A DNA stretch of 64,000 bases from assembly GCA_023634235.1 (NCBI GenBank), contig JAMKCF010000015.1, positions 2,023,698 to 2,087,697 of the forward strand, in the 5' to 3' direction. The notes under the pieces were generated by a model that saw only the letters and a list, made by a program, of their open reading frames with translations, did not search any database and was not told the DNA's origin. The translations under genes were made by a program, and so were the position numbers. Position 1 is the first letter of the stretch. Each line of letters starts with the position of its first letter. This document shows positions 24,801-36,300 of this stretch, piece after piece. The stretch comes from Pisaster brevispinus (Eukaryota; Echinodermata; Asteroidea; Forcipulatida; Asteriidae).

Positions 24801-25445
24801 AATTTATCCCCCAAAATAAAAATGAAACTGGGTTGAGTTCTTCCTTGGTGCATCATTGAGCGACCTTGTCAAAAGTTTACGCCCAAATTTTGGAATTGGA
24901 AGAGTAGTGGGGGCCCCTAAAACATAACTTATGTCATATTTCAGTTTTAGAAACTATTCATAATGGTGCACTGTTTCTCAAAGGCCCTCCGGGATTACAA
25001 AGTACCATTTGGAAGTTATTTTAAGTTTTCCGTCTGTCCTAATTTTAGTCTTCACTTCCATTCCACTCCAGATTTTTCGAACTACGGGTCGGGCCTCCGT
25101 CCCAGCACCCTGAACCAAGCCAGACTCCCGCTTCTCAGTCACGAAGACTGCCAGAATGCCTACGGCAGTTTCATCTCGAAGCGAATGATCTGCGCAGGTT
25201 ACATGGAAGGAGACTGGCGCTCGGATACCTGCAAGGGAGACAGCGGCGGGCCGTTGGTGTGCCAGCAGGACGACGGCAGGTGGAAACTGGTGGGCGTGAC
25301 CTCGTGGGGTAGGAACACCTTCTGCAACCCATCACCGACCGATGCGGTGCCTGGTGTCTACACCAAGGTCGAACGATACCGGAAGTGGATCCAGAAACAG
25401 GTCGACCTTAAGAAGTGTCGAACAAGAAGGGTTCCGCGTCATTGA
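21669..25445 (+). CDS. Secreted trypsin-like serine protease zymogen (paralog 2)
   Basis: S1A-family protease, 374 residues, five exons: 21669-21833, 22848-22941, 23762-23981, 24342-24613, 25072-25445. Phases 0-1-2-1 close perfectly. An N-terminal signal peptide (IVLVAIIGCIGGANG) is followed by a propeptide of about 80 residues. Predicted activation is after Lys112, before VVAG. Triad: His154 (TAAHC), Asp205 (NDIAVIKL), Ser308 (GDSGGP). Asp302 at the base of the S1 pocket and PGVYTKV predict cleavage after Arg/Lys. Cys92 probably links propeptide and catalytic domain. An in-frame upstream ATG at 21597 would add 24 residues before the signal sequence; I prefer 21669 because the hydrophobic core then sits where a signal peptide expects it. 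No extra domains, so the role (digestion, immunity or matrix) cannot be assigned. Confidence 0.93.
22848..22941 (+). CDS. Exon 2, protease paralog 2: propeptide
   Basis: Ninety-four bases after a pyrimidine-rich tract (TTTTTTCTCTTAAATGAAG). Encodes a basic then acidic segment (TLKEKKFPGRMDT and DEEEVLSG) with no known domain. Donor CAG/GTATGT; phase 0 in, phase 1 out, the only combination that fits its neighbours. Confidence 0.8.
23139..23333. mobile_element. MITE-like fold-back with long terminal inverted repeats and TA flanks
   Basis: The left half (CGGAGTCCCCGGAC through GAGATAATTTATCTC) is repeated in inverse orientation at the right end (GAGATAAATTATCTC through GGGGCTCCG), about 75 bases per arm with scattered mismatches. 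TA flanks both ends (23137-23138, 23334-23335), the target duplication expected for Tc1/mariner-mobilised elements. Lies in intron 2 of protease paralog 2. Confidence 0.8.
23762..23981 (+). CDS. Exon 3, protease paralog 2: activation site and catalytic His
   Basis: Encodes propeptide Cys92, the activation sequence FAK/VVAG, RWPWQVAL, FCGGTLIG and TAAHC with His154. Acceptor CCACAG, donor GG/GTGAGT. Confidence 0.95.
24027..24250. repeat. CATC/TCAT-rich simple-sequence DNA
   Basis: Pyrimidine-rich stretch with many CATC words, ending in CATCATCATCATCATCATC near 24232-24250. It fills most of intron 3 of protease paralog 2; the open frames across it are not genes. Confidence 0.75.
24342..24613 (+). 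CDS. Exon 4, protease paralog 2: catalytic Asp
   Basis: Encodes NVIILLGEHDRS, the NDIAVIKL motif with Asp205, PACLPEKNEF and CYVTGWGYT. Acceptor ACCCAG, donor ACAA/GTAAGT. The open frame continues past the donor but without similarity. Confidence 0.95.
25072..25445 (+). CDS. Exon 5, protease paralog 2: catalytic Ser and stop
   Basis: Starts after CACTCCAG. Encodes DTCKGDSGGP with Asp302 and Ser308, VTSWG, PGVYTKV and a basic C-terminus, stop TGA at 25443-25445. The acceptor matches that of the paralog's last exon. Confidence 0.96.
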
Positions 25446-26084
25446 GTTCAGAGGTCATAAGTTAAACCACCACTAACGGCTTCGACTATAGTCAAGGTCA
25501 ACAACGAACTTCGGATAAGACTGGACAGGTTTTTATGTGTATGAATGATGCTTACCAGTCAAATACACAAAACACGCATCAGCAATATCGCTGGTGACCG
25601 TTTTCATTCTGAGATGGGCAGCTGTTTTTCTTTTAAACAACTCCGGATCATGACGCAAGACGTCATGTGCTACCTCACTCTTATTTAATATTATTGTGTA
25701 TAGAGACTTTAAAATTGTACATAAACATATCTCTGCATATTTATCAGCACTAATGCCTCCGAGCTTTGTATTATTTTGTAAAATTGTTAAAAGCTTCTTC
25801 TTTTTTTGAACTGAAATAATCTTTATGTGTAAATAGTTTATATTAACCGTTAACTATGGCTGCAAATTATTGTATTCAAAACATTTATTGTATGATCTTT
25901 AAAATGAACGGTTTCTGTTGTCTAAACTCCCCGCTGTGATGTGGAGTGGAGAACTCGAGGAAGCTGTGAGCGCAAAAACAGAAATCCGAGTTTCCAGGAA
26001 CAGTCATTGTCACGTCCTGTTTACGAAAAGAAAATTTGCTTGGAACATTTCCACCTTCAAACGAACCGATATAAAGCACCTGGA

Positions 26085-26090
26085 AATAAA
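26085..26090 (+). terminator. Candidate polyadenylation signal for protease paralog 2
   Basis: AATAAA about 640 bases after the stop codon and just before a repeat insertion at 26103. Other weaker A-rich candidates exist nearer the stop, so the true 3' end is unproven. Confidence 0.4.
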
Positions 26091-26102
26091 ATGTATTATT
26101 TA

Positions 26103-26502
26103 AAGGTAGTATACAGGATCGGTTAAGGATAAAGAATATATCATTGTTTATTTTTAATCTGAAAGCTTACAGATTATGAAGTTCGTTCTAGAACCATTTT
26201 TTTCCTGTGAAATATTTCCCTCTGAAATGAAGTCATGTTTGAGAAAATCTGTCTCTACTGAAAACCCTTGACACCAAAGAATCCTGCAACAGCTGATTTT
26301 GGTTGTTACAACCACCAAAATTAACAACCAATGTTATGCAGAACATGTCGCTATTTTCTCCTGACTCACACAACGGATTAAGTCCAAATTTTCACAGCAC
26401 AGGTTTGTTATTTCATGTGTTATTATGGTTGATCACATCAATACATGAACAATGTCTGTGGCTATTTTGTCAGCTCTATACCGATCGTGTATAGTATACC
26501 TT
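26103..26502 (+). mobile_element. Fold-back element family M, reference copy
   Basis: Left end AAGGTAGTATACAGGATCGG and right end CCGATCGTGTATAGTATACC form terminal inverted repeats with few mismatches. The body contains CTATTTTCTCCTGACTCACA and ATTTTGTCAGCTCTATACCG. Four further copies in opposite orientation occur at 52540, 61780, 63122 and 63489. No coding capacity, so a non-autonomous element. Confidence 0.75.
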
Positions 26503-27789
26503 CAAACCAACCCTGGCGTGTTTTTATGAAAACAGTCATAACCAACAACAGACTGTAGCATTTTTTTAGATGAGTTTGCCAGATGAAACTTCATCTTGAA
26601 GGCATTTTTTGTTTGCTTTTTGGAGTTGATTTCTTCTGAGTATTGAAGGCATGGCCGTTTGGGAATTGGTTTGTGGCGTTGCAGTGACGGGCGTGAGAGT
26701 AGGAGACCGAGAGCGCTGTATTATTTCCCGCTTACAGCTGGGGAAAAAATTTGAGTTCAGTGTATCATAATTTTGACACGATTTCAGTTTCCAAACGGGA
26801 AAATCATTGTGTTCGGGTTTCTGTATTTTTGTTATATGAAAAAAAGGTCAATGGCCAGACGTATCGAGCGTATCAGAGTCTTTCTTGAAGGTTAAATGAC
26901 AACTCAACTCACACAACAGGTTTACTGGAAGCTGTCCACCAGGGAGAAATTATGTAGAGAGAGGGGGAGGTAGAAAGCACAGAAAAGCCAAAGGATGACC
27001 AATGAAGAAGGGGCGGTAGAGGGAAGGGGCTGGTTTAACCACAAGAGGTTGGAAACACAAAAGACAAAAATCTATGGTGGGAAGAGGAAGAAAAAGTAAT
27101 TAATTAGTGAATGAGACAGACTATAAAAATGGAGATATCAGTGGGAAAATGAGAAGGCAAAGGCGGAAAGTTATCAGTCATTTCCTTCTAAGCCTAGATA
27201 TCAGTCTCATGACTTAACATTATTTCAGTTTCCCAAATGGGAACATTATCAATGTGTTCGGGTGACTTGTTTTTGTTGTTTACAAATGCGACACTTATCT
27301 CTTCCGTTTACTTGATACTGGCCTACTATAGATCATTTCGTTGTTGCTGCTGTAATATTACCACCACTGAGTGACGTACCATCATTGAGTGTTATATATT
27401 TATAATTACTTTACTCAACATTATTTATAACAGATGACGAAGTTTTTATTCACCCATACGCTGTTTAAAAATACAGAAAGGAATAAAAAACCGAAACTAA
27501 AATAAAACATTTCCTTGAGGAAAACACAGGTTGTTGTTTTTTCTTTCAGTTTTTGCAGAATAATTGTGTTTGTGTAATTTTGTGAGGGTAGTTTGACGAG
27601 GAAATCCCTTTGACAGAAACTTTGTTTCCTTTCGGCAATCTATCGGACTCTCGTGGCTAGTTCCTCTTGTCGAAGTCACTTTTGTTATTTTCATGTACTT
27701 GTATAATTTCCCGAGAAATTACAGAAAATATAATTAGCTTTTGCAAACTGCTTACCATCCAAAAGTGTCCATGGGATACGAAAAAAAAG

Positions 27790-27854
27790 TTAATGGCCTG
27801 ACAGTTCGACTCTAGCAGAAAGACTCTGCTAGGGTCGAATCGTCAGGCCATTAA
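27790..27854. repeat. Palindromic interspersed repeat, copy 4 (best hairpin)
   Basis: TTAATGGCCTGACAGTTCGA and CTCTAGCAGA on the left pair with TCTGCTAGGGTCGA and CGTCAGGCCATTAA on the right, giving arms of about 30 bases around a four-base loop. Confidence 0.75.
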
Positions 27855-28924
27855 AAAATGGTTAACAAATATAAATCATTAGGCCTATAATAAATACAAG
27901 TCTTTCTCGTATTACACCAGACCTTGTTCCCATGGGATTTGGTTCCCATTCAACGAAAACGTCTTTTCGTTCTTCTTTTTTTCCTTCTATTTTGCGCAGA
28001 ATCGAAAGCTCCTCAAAACAGCCATTCAATTTTACTTTGTGTTCTTTTGCGTCATGCGACTAACAAATGATAACCGTTTTATTTAACGATCCGCTCAAAC
28101 CCAGCACTCAAAATTCGCAGCAGTTCGCATAAATCTCTAGTGGCGCCTACTCTGCTAAATTGAATGGTGATTTCACATGGCTTAAAAGAACACCTTATTT
28201 TAAATTGGAATGACGGTTTCAATTGAAGGGGCGAAGTCACTTTAATGCGAGTGCATGAACGTGAAATGGGCTGCCTTTCTGCCGTGAATGAGCGGGAAAA
28301 CCTATACGTTTCCTTGATGATAGTACGAAATAAAAACATGAATACCTAAACAGGATCGGTGCTACATTCCTGGGCAATTCCCCAGTTACAATTACTGCCC
28401 ATTCATGCTCAACTGAAACTTACACCAAGATACACACAACCCCTTTCAATGTACTTTGTCTGTTGTTGTTTTATGTTTTTTGTTTACCTTGCTGGTATTT
28501 GAGTTAATCTCTTAGTCTAGGGATGATCAAAAAATGAAGATTTCATCGCCACCTCTCAGAAGTTGGAATTTTCAAGGAAGTTAGCGGCAACATTTGCAAT
28601 AAGCTAATGGTGAACCAAAAACCCTCGACTGGTTTCGTCGAGGTGTCATCCTCTAGGATGACTGATACAAAGAATGATTTGGGTACGCAAAATTAACTTT
28701 GCGTCAAAGAGGGCGCTGTGATCACTTTCGATTTCAAGAATCAGTCAACAATAGTAATTATAAACGACGATGGACGTCCTTTCCAGATATGAATGTAGTA
28801 CAAAAACATACAAACAGACATGTATAAATAAACACAATAAATAAATAAATAAATAAACAAACATTTGACGCACCTACATTCTTTACATAGGTTTTTAAAA
28901 GTGTAAGAACTGTAATTTTTTTTA

Positions 28925-29025
28925 GTAGATGTTAATTTTGCATCGGGGATGAAGAATAATGATAATTTTTTTTACCCCTACACCGATGTGTATTAAGCAC
29001 TGTATACACAGTATTTTTCCGAGCT
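28925..29025 (-). mobile_element. SINE 3' fragment, shared with 57126-57285
   Basis: Read on the minus strand this has TACTGTGTATACAGTGCTT, ACACATCGGTGTA and CATCCCCGATGC, the same order of words as the plus-strand stretch 57200-57275, where a tRNA-like B box precedes it. Confidence 0.55.
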
Positions 29026-29739
29026 GTGAAGAAAAAAACACATGCAAACTTCTGTGCAGGTGTGGTTTTAAAGATAGGTCGATGTAGTATCTGTCATCAC
29101 TTGTTCTTGTAAAGAGATGAACCGACGTGGTAAAGTCTACTTTGAATTGACTCGGAAGGTGTACGAAGTACAAAGCCGACGTAATCCGTAGAGTAGCTCC
29201 TGAATAAGACGTCTTTACATATCACCCATTGTGATGTCTCATTGTGATTCTCCACCATGATGCTTTGAGCTGTATGAATAAGTAAACATGACCCCGAGGT
29301 CACAGGACAGAGAAGGGGATACCGTGGAGACATCAAAACTCTTCATTAAGCAACAAAACACATCTTGAGGATCTGCTGACCTATCTTGAAGTGGATATAC
29401 GCACGTGGAGACCATAAATCCAGCTTCTTGAGACGGTGGTAAGAGAATTTGATTACATTGTACGATAAAAGGAGTTTTGTAGTCTTATGTAAACTGTGGG
29501 TGAAGGAATTTGGCGGATTGACGTTAACACGCATAGTCCCACACGCCAATTTTCTGCAATCTGCACTATGTAAACTTCCCAACATTCCATCCCTCAAGCT
29601 TGTCTTTGATTTGCCTAACTGCTGTAACTTTTACAACATGTAAAGGTGAATGTTGTTTCTAGTTTGTATCTTTCAATTGTTTAGTTAAAACGTGACAGTA
29701 ATTGATGATGATTTGCATTCGTAAACCCGAACAGCCCTC

Positions 29740-29759
29740 CCTAGCAACGCCCTAGCAAC
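29740..29759 (+). promoter_or_regulatory. Two direct RFX-like half-sites
   Basis: CCTAGCAAC occurs twice, at 29740-29748 and 29751-29759, about 430 bases upstream of the death-domain gene start codon. CCTAGCAAC is one half of the RFX X-box consensus. The inverted partner half is missing, so this is suggestive only. Confidence 0.3.
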
Positions 29760-30181
29760 ACACGCCACGAAAAGTTTCGGCCGACTTGCGTTCGGCCGAC
29801 TTGTGTGATAATTTAGAATAAACAAAAGCAAGCATCTTGAGAAGAGACGAAAATAAACCCAACTCATGGCAGAGTGAGTCAAATAATTCGTCTGCCAAGA
29901 AATAATTGTCAAAAACTGAGAATGAAAAAGCCGATTGAGGCATCTGTCAGATTGTAAAAGAAAGGAATAGCGTTGAAGGAAAATGGAATTGTACGACTGT
30001 TTTCTGTGCCAAACAATACTTTCGTCATAAAAAAACCACAACAATTTGACGTCACTTCAGTCCCGTACGTTGGAAATTTTCGGTTTGGTTTTCTTACTTT
30101 ATGTGTGTGAGTGTGTTTTTCAATGAAAATAACAAGTTTTTTATATATATATATATTATAGTCTAGTATCCTGGCGTCACC

Positions 30182-30312
30182 ATGCCTCAACCTAAGGGGG
30201 ACCAAGTGTTCTTCGTCGTCCATCAGCGGCAGGAGGATCCGACTGAGATAGTGGCCCATCTTGTCAAGCAGGATGGAATAGAAGACTTGAAGGCGTACAT
30301 GATGGAAAGTGG
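30182..30312 (+). CDS. Exon 1, poly-death-domain gene
   Basis: First coding exon: MPQPKGDQVFFVVHQ, then IVAHLVKQDGIEDLKAYMM. Upstream ATTATAG at 30165 could be an acceptor, in which case an untranslated exon precedes it. Donor GG/GTCAGT. Confidence 0.8.
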
Positions 30313-33300
30313 GTCAGTAAAAATTAACATATTAAACTATAAAATTAAATGATGTAAAAATGCAGCTCTTATGGCAAAGGTCAGCCTCGTTAATGATCTG
30401 ATTTGATTTCTGATGTCACTTCTTGTGTCCCCCCCCCAGGTATAAACTATGCGAGTCGACCCGAACCGAGCCGTTCAAAGCAATGACGGGTGAAGTAAGT
30501 CAAGACATAAACATTTTTTTTTTTTTTTTAATGTGTACATTGACCAAATCTTACAGAGATAACTTAGCACAAAACAAAGCTGCTTACCAGAAAAGGTTAC
30601 CAGCAAATATTTGTGTTTCTGTTTGTGGCTTATCCTATATCTATTAAGCTAACATTTTGTTGAGCAATATTCCCTTATTACAAGTTACTTTCTCCAATTT
30701 CTTGCCAGACGTTTTATATTCGTCTCGTAGGCGATTTAGAAGTCAACACATTCGGTGATAAAAGTTACCGAAAGGACCGCCTTCAGCTCAGGTGGATTCG
30801 CAATCGGGCCAACAGGAGAGATTTCTTCGTTGAGGGCGTGTACAGGGGGCGTTTCCAGCCGGAGTACTCGGGGAAGGTTCTCCTGCATCGTCTCACGGTG
30901 CATGCTGGGACGGTGAATAAGGGAAGCGGAAGGCAGTTCACGTTGAATAACCTGGAGAGCATTCTGGGCAGTGTGGTGTCGTCATCAAAGTTGGTCATAC
31001 CGAAGGTGAGATGAGTTTCTGTTTATTTGTCAGTCCGTCGCTTTGGCTGATTGTCTCTAGCCCTGCACAATCATGTGATTGTCAATAATGTGCAGACAAC
31101 GGGCTTTTTCTGGTAACTTTTTTTTCTGTCTCTGCTCCTTGACTATTTTAACCTTTTCAGTATGTTTTTTGATAACTGTGCTCTTAAAAAAAGTGTTTCT
31201 TACCTTTTCAATATGTTTCCTAACTATTGAATGTGCTGATAGAAAACACATGGAATATCAAACTTCCTATACTCCTGTTAGAAATTCAACTGGTCTCACT
31301 GCCTTTAAAAAGACCCTCAAAGACCCATTTCTTCTCTGTTTACATGTAATCTGTGTTTGTCCAGTTGCCCCCATCTTTCTGTTTTGTTTGTTGGGGTGTT
31401 TCTTTGTTCGTTTGTGGGGTGTTTGCTTGTTTGTGTGTTTAATTGTTTGTTTGTTTGTTTGTTTGTTTGTGTTTTTGTCCCTCTCTGTTATTTCCTCTTC
31501 CAGTGCTTTGCATCCTCTGGTAAAGGTGCTGTTTGAGTGTCCTGATTATTGTGAAAGGTTTGTGTTTACCTTAATTTTGTTTCCTGTGCTTTGATTTTCA
31601 TTGACTTGGTTGATTGTTAATCGTTTAAGTTTAGAAATAATTTCCATAAGCATCTTAAGATGATCCGATCAATAATTTCTCATCGTTGCAGGAACGGGAG
31701 GACCCTGCCCCTCCTGAGATTCAAGACAGTTTTACAGATGAAGAAGTCATTAAAGGTAAACTCCTATACCAGACTTTCGCTTTCTGCTTGATTGTAATTC
31801 TACAGCATTTGGAAGTTATAAACGCACTTGTAATTATGTTAAAACTATCGCAATTATTATTTGTTTTTGCCTTTTTACTTATACAAGTCGGTGTTATTTC
31901 ATTAATTTGATTTCATTCATTAATTTTGTATTGTCCACTTATTATCAAATTGATTGATTTAAGCTCAAGAGCAGGACAGTAGAATTTAGAAACACTAATA
32001 AATATATAAAGGAATTAAGGCAATCTCAAAAAATGCGTATAAATACTTGGGAAAAAAACCCAGTGCCGTACAACAAGAGAACAAAGCAAAAACCCAATTA
32101 ATATTATTTAAGCCCGATGCAAATTAACATTAAAACTGTATCCTTTTCAAATTTTCCACAAACTCTTTAGACGTGGTCCTCCGTACTATTTCCAAAGACA
32201 TCCCCAAGAATTTTGTTGTCCCTCTCGCCATGCATCTGTTCGGGCTCTCAGAGGTCGAGATTCTCAACCTAAGTCTCCTTCCACACCATCGTGATTTCGA
32301 CGAACAACGATACGCCGTCCTGGAAAAGTGGATGTTAACGAAAGGAGAAGAGGCTACGTTTACGAAGCTCCTTGAGGCCTTCAGGGCTGTCAAGATGACG
32401 TCAGCCGCTAATAATCTAAATAGGAACCTGTTGACCAATGAGCGTAAGTATTCACCTCATGTTTATTCATAGATAACTTGTATGTTGTTATAAGTAAAAA
32501 CTTGTGAATCAAACGGTCAGACCTAGGTCATCATTTCCATAACATCATACAAAGAAGCAGACAAGTTAAGTTATAAAAATAGATGAACTTTTGTAACATT
32601 ATTTAGGTGTTCGGGCATTCAGCCCGGAACACCTCTTATTAGGTGTTCGGGCATTCAGCCCGGAACACCTCTTATTTGTGTTCGTTTTTTAGGTGTTCGG
32701 GCATTCAGCCCGGAACACCTCTTATTTTTGTTCGTTTTTTTTTTCTTAATACTTCTTCTTCTTAGGTGTTCGGACAAAAGTCCGAAGACCTCTTGTTATT
32801 GTTCGGTTTTTTTTTTTTTTTTTACTTCGTCTTCTTCTTCTCGCCGTCGATTGTCCGCTAACAAAGACACACTTCCTAAGCTCACATAAACTTGAAACTT
32901 TACACATAGTTAGATATTCATTAGTAGATGAAACCATTTTTGGTTTCGTCATGATGACGTCATCAGGTGTCGAGTTACGTTAAATCAAAGTTTAATATTT
33001 GAAAAAATCATAACTCCAAAACAACACAATGGATTTTCACAATCTATACATCATCGGATAGGCCTGGTATGACTCTAAAAACGCTACACTGAACGCGACC
33101 TCATTTGACCTTGACTTCCGGTTCAAACCGGAAGTTGAATATTAAAAAAATTCATATCTCAAAAACTACTGATCATTTCATCATAAATTTTACATCAGAT
33201 TGTAGTTCTGTCATCCTTCCGAAACTTTTGCACAGAAATGATGCCAATATGACCTTAACTTCTGGTCCTAAATAGGTGTTACAGCCAATGCTAGTATTAA

Positions 33301-36300
33301 CCGCAGTTAATTCGTGTATGGAGAAAAGCGCTGTAACTGACTGTCCGCTCCATTATTCATAAGGTTCAAAGTCCACGAAGCCTGTGTTTGCAACACGAAG
33401 CCTGTGTGTACAGTCCCACGTAATGAAAACCATAAGGTTCAAAGTCCACGAAGCCTGTGTGTACAGTCCCACGTAACGGAAACATTTCAGAGGATGGCGC
33501 TAAACCAAACAACTGTTAATGCTTTTGTCCCGCTCTGGAATTTTATTATTTGCTCGCTCTGTGACAGATGCTGCCTCGGAAATCTACGTAATTTAAATGT
33601 TAAATGGGTAAGAGACCCTGGGTTGCTTTTTTTGCGGGATTTTACAAAGGTAATATAGGTCTTCGATTTTAATTGTTTGCATGAAATTACGTGTCTTTTA
33701 CTTCCAGTTAAAACCGAAAGTGCATTGTAATTAAAAGTGGCAACTTTTTTGGAGTTGATTTTAACAATGTTGCAGTCTGACAAGGGTCTGGTTAAAAACA
33801 AAATTAAGACCGCCATCTTGCGGTGGGTTAAAAACAGTTCAAAATACAGTTTTACTAGAAGCTTTTGGCAGAGTTTTATAATTTTTTTTCAACATGGGCT
33901 TCACATACTTCACAGAAAAGAATATGTTGGTGACCTTGTCTTAACATTTTAACAAACAACTGTTCATGCTTTTATCCCGCTCTGAAATATTATCTGACGT
34001 AATAAGTTATGTTTTTTCGGTTTTCTCTTTGAAAACACTACCTCTGCTTACTCGAAAATGTCTACACCGAACACCTTGTTTTTGTTACGGAACAAAAACT
34101 TATGTCTAGTTAGGTGTTCGGACAAAAGTCCGAAGACCTCTTGTTATTGTTCGGTTTTTTTTTTTTTTTTTACTTCGTCTTCTTCTTCTCGCCGTCGATT
34201 GTCCGCTAACAAAGACACACTTCCTAAGCTCACATAAACTTGAAACTTTACACATAGTTAGATATTCATTAGTAGATGAAACCATTTTTGGTTTCGTCAT
34301 GATGACGTCATCAGGTGTCGAGTTACGTTAAATCAAAGTTTAATATTTGAAAAAATCATAACTCCAAAACAACACAATGGATTTTCACAATCTATACATC
34401 ATCGGATAGGCCTGGTATGACTCTAAAAACGCTACACTGAACGCGACCTCATTTGACCTTGACTTCCGGTTCAAACCGGAAGTTGAATATTAAAAAAAAT
34501 CATATCTCAAAAACTACTGATCATTTCATCATAAATTTTACATCAGATTGTAGTTCTGTCATCCTTCCGAAACTTTTGCACAGAAATGATGCCAATATGA
34601 CCTTAACTTCTGGTCCTAAATGGGTGTTACAGCCAATGCTAGTATTAACCGCAGTTAATTCGTGTATGGAGAAAAGCGCTGTAACTGACTGTCCGCTCCA
34701 TTATTCATAAGGTTCAAAGTCCACGAAGCCTGTGTGTGCAACACGAAGCCTGTGTGTACAGTCCCACGTAATGAAAACCATAAGGTTCAAAGTCCACGAA
34801 GCCTGTGTGTACAGTCCCACGTAACGGAAACATTTCAGAGGATGGCGCTATACCAAACAACTGTTAATGCTTTTGTCCCGCTCTGGAATTTTATTATTTG
34901 CTCGCTCTGTGACAGATGCTGCCTCGGAAATCTACGTCATTTAAATGTTAAATGGGTAAGAGACCCTGGGTTGCTTTTTTTGCGGGATTTTACAAAGGTA
35001 ATATAGGTCTTCGATTTTAATTGTTTGCATGAAATTACGTGTCTTTTACTTCCAGTTAAAACCGAAAGTGCATTGTAATTAAAAGTGGCAACTTTTTTGG
35101 AGTTGATTTTAACAATGTTGCAGTCTGACAAGGGTCTGGTTAAAAACAAAATTAAGACCGCCATCTTGCGGTGGGTTAAAAACAGTTCAAAATACAGTTT
35201 TACTAGAAGCCTTTGGCAGAGTTTTTATAAAAAAATTTCAACATGGGCTTCACATACTTCACAGAAAAGAATATGTTGGTGACCTTGTCTTGACATTTTA
35301 AAAAACAACTGTTCATGCTTTTATCCCGCTCTGAAATATTATCTGACGTATTAAGTTATGTTTTTTCGGTTTTCTCTTTGAAAACACTACCTCTGCTTAC
35401 TCGAAAATGTCTACACCGAACACCTTGTTTTTGTTACGGAACAAAAACTTATGTCTAGTTCTTCTTCTTCTTCTTCTCAGCGTCCCTTGTCCGCTAACAA
35501 AAGCACCCTTTCCAAGCTCATATGAACTTGAAACTTCAGACATAGTTAGATATTTATTAGGAGATGAAACCGCTTCAGTTACGTCATGATGACGTCATCG
35601 GGTGTTGAGTTACGTTAAATCAAAGTTTAATATTTGAAAAAATCACAACTCCAAAACTACACAATGGATTTTCACAATCTATACATCATCGGACAGGCCT
35701 GGTATGACTCTAAAAACACTACACTGAACGCGACCTCATTTGACCTTGACTTCCGGTTCAAAACGGAAGTTGAATATTTAAAAAATTCATATCTAAAAAA
35801 CTACTGATCATTTCATCACAATTTTTACATCAGATTGCAGTTCTGTGATCCTTCCGAAACTTTTGCACAGAAATGATGCCAATATGACCTTAACTTCTGG
35901 GTGTTACAGCCAACGTTAGTATTAACGCGCATTTAATCTTTGTACATAGAAAAGCGCTGTAGCCGACTGTTCAGCACCATGAATCATAAGGTTCAAAGTC
36001 CACGAAGCCTGTGTGTGCAACACGAAGCCTGTGTGTACAGTCCCACGTAATGGAAACTCATAAGGTTCAAAGTCCACGAAGCCTGTCTGTACAGTCCACG
36101 TAACGGAAACATTCCACAAGCGGGGGATGGCGCTATACCAAACAACTGTTCATGCTTTTATCCCGCTCTGGAATTTTATTATTTGCTCGCTCTGTGACAG
36201 ATGCTGCCTCGGAAATCTACGTCATTTAAATGTTAAATCTTTGAAAATTCCCATCAATTTGAGGGTAAGAGACCCTGGGTTGCTTTTTGCGGGATTATAC

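Larger units (their letters stand above)
26503..30160. other. Intergenic DNA before the death-domain gene
   Basis: No gene seen. Contents: a diverged copy of the GGCCTGACGTTTCGA palindromic repeat near 26850 inside a block bounded by two similar segments (26785-26845 and 27226-27285), the palindrome at 27790, a SINE fragment at 28925, an AAAT tract near 28835, and two RFX-like words at 29740-29759. Confidence 0.5.

Noticed and set aside
29909..30259. Minus-strand open frame of 116 codons overlapping the death-domain gene start
   Set aside because: Shadow of plus-strand exon 1 and AT repeat; no splice logic or family resemblance.
31079..31594. 171-codon plus-strand frame in intron 3 of the death-domain gene
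   Set aside because: Runs through a TTTG microsatellite (VCLFVCLFV), starts just after a confirmed donor and has no similarity to the neighbouring coding exons.
32607..32792. CRISPR-like array of short repeats
   Set aside because: Only four units with irregular spacing, palindromic arms and a eukaryotic intron context.
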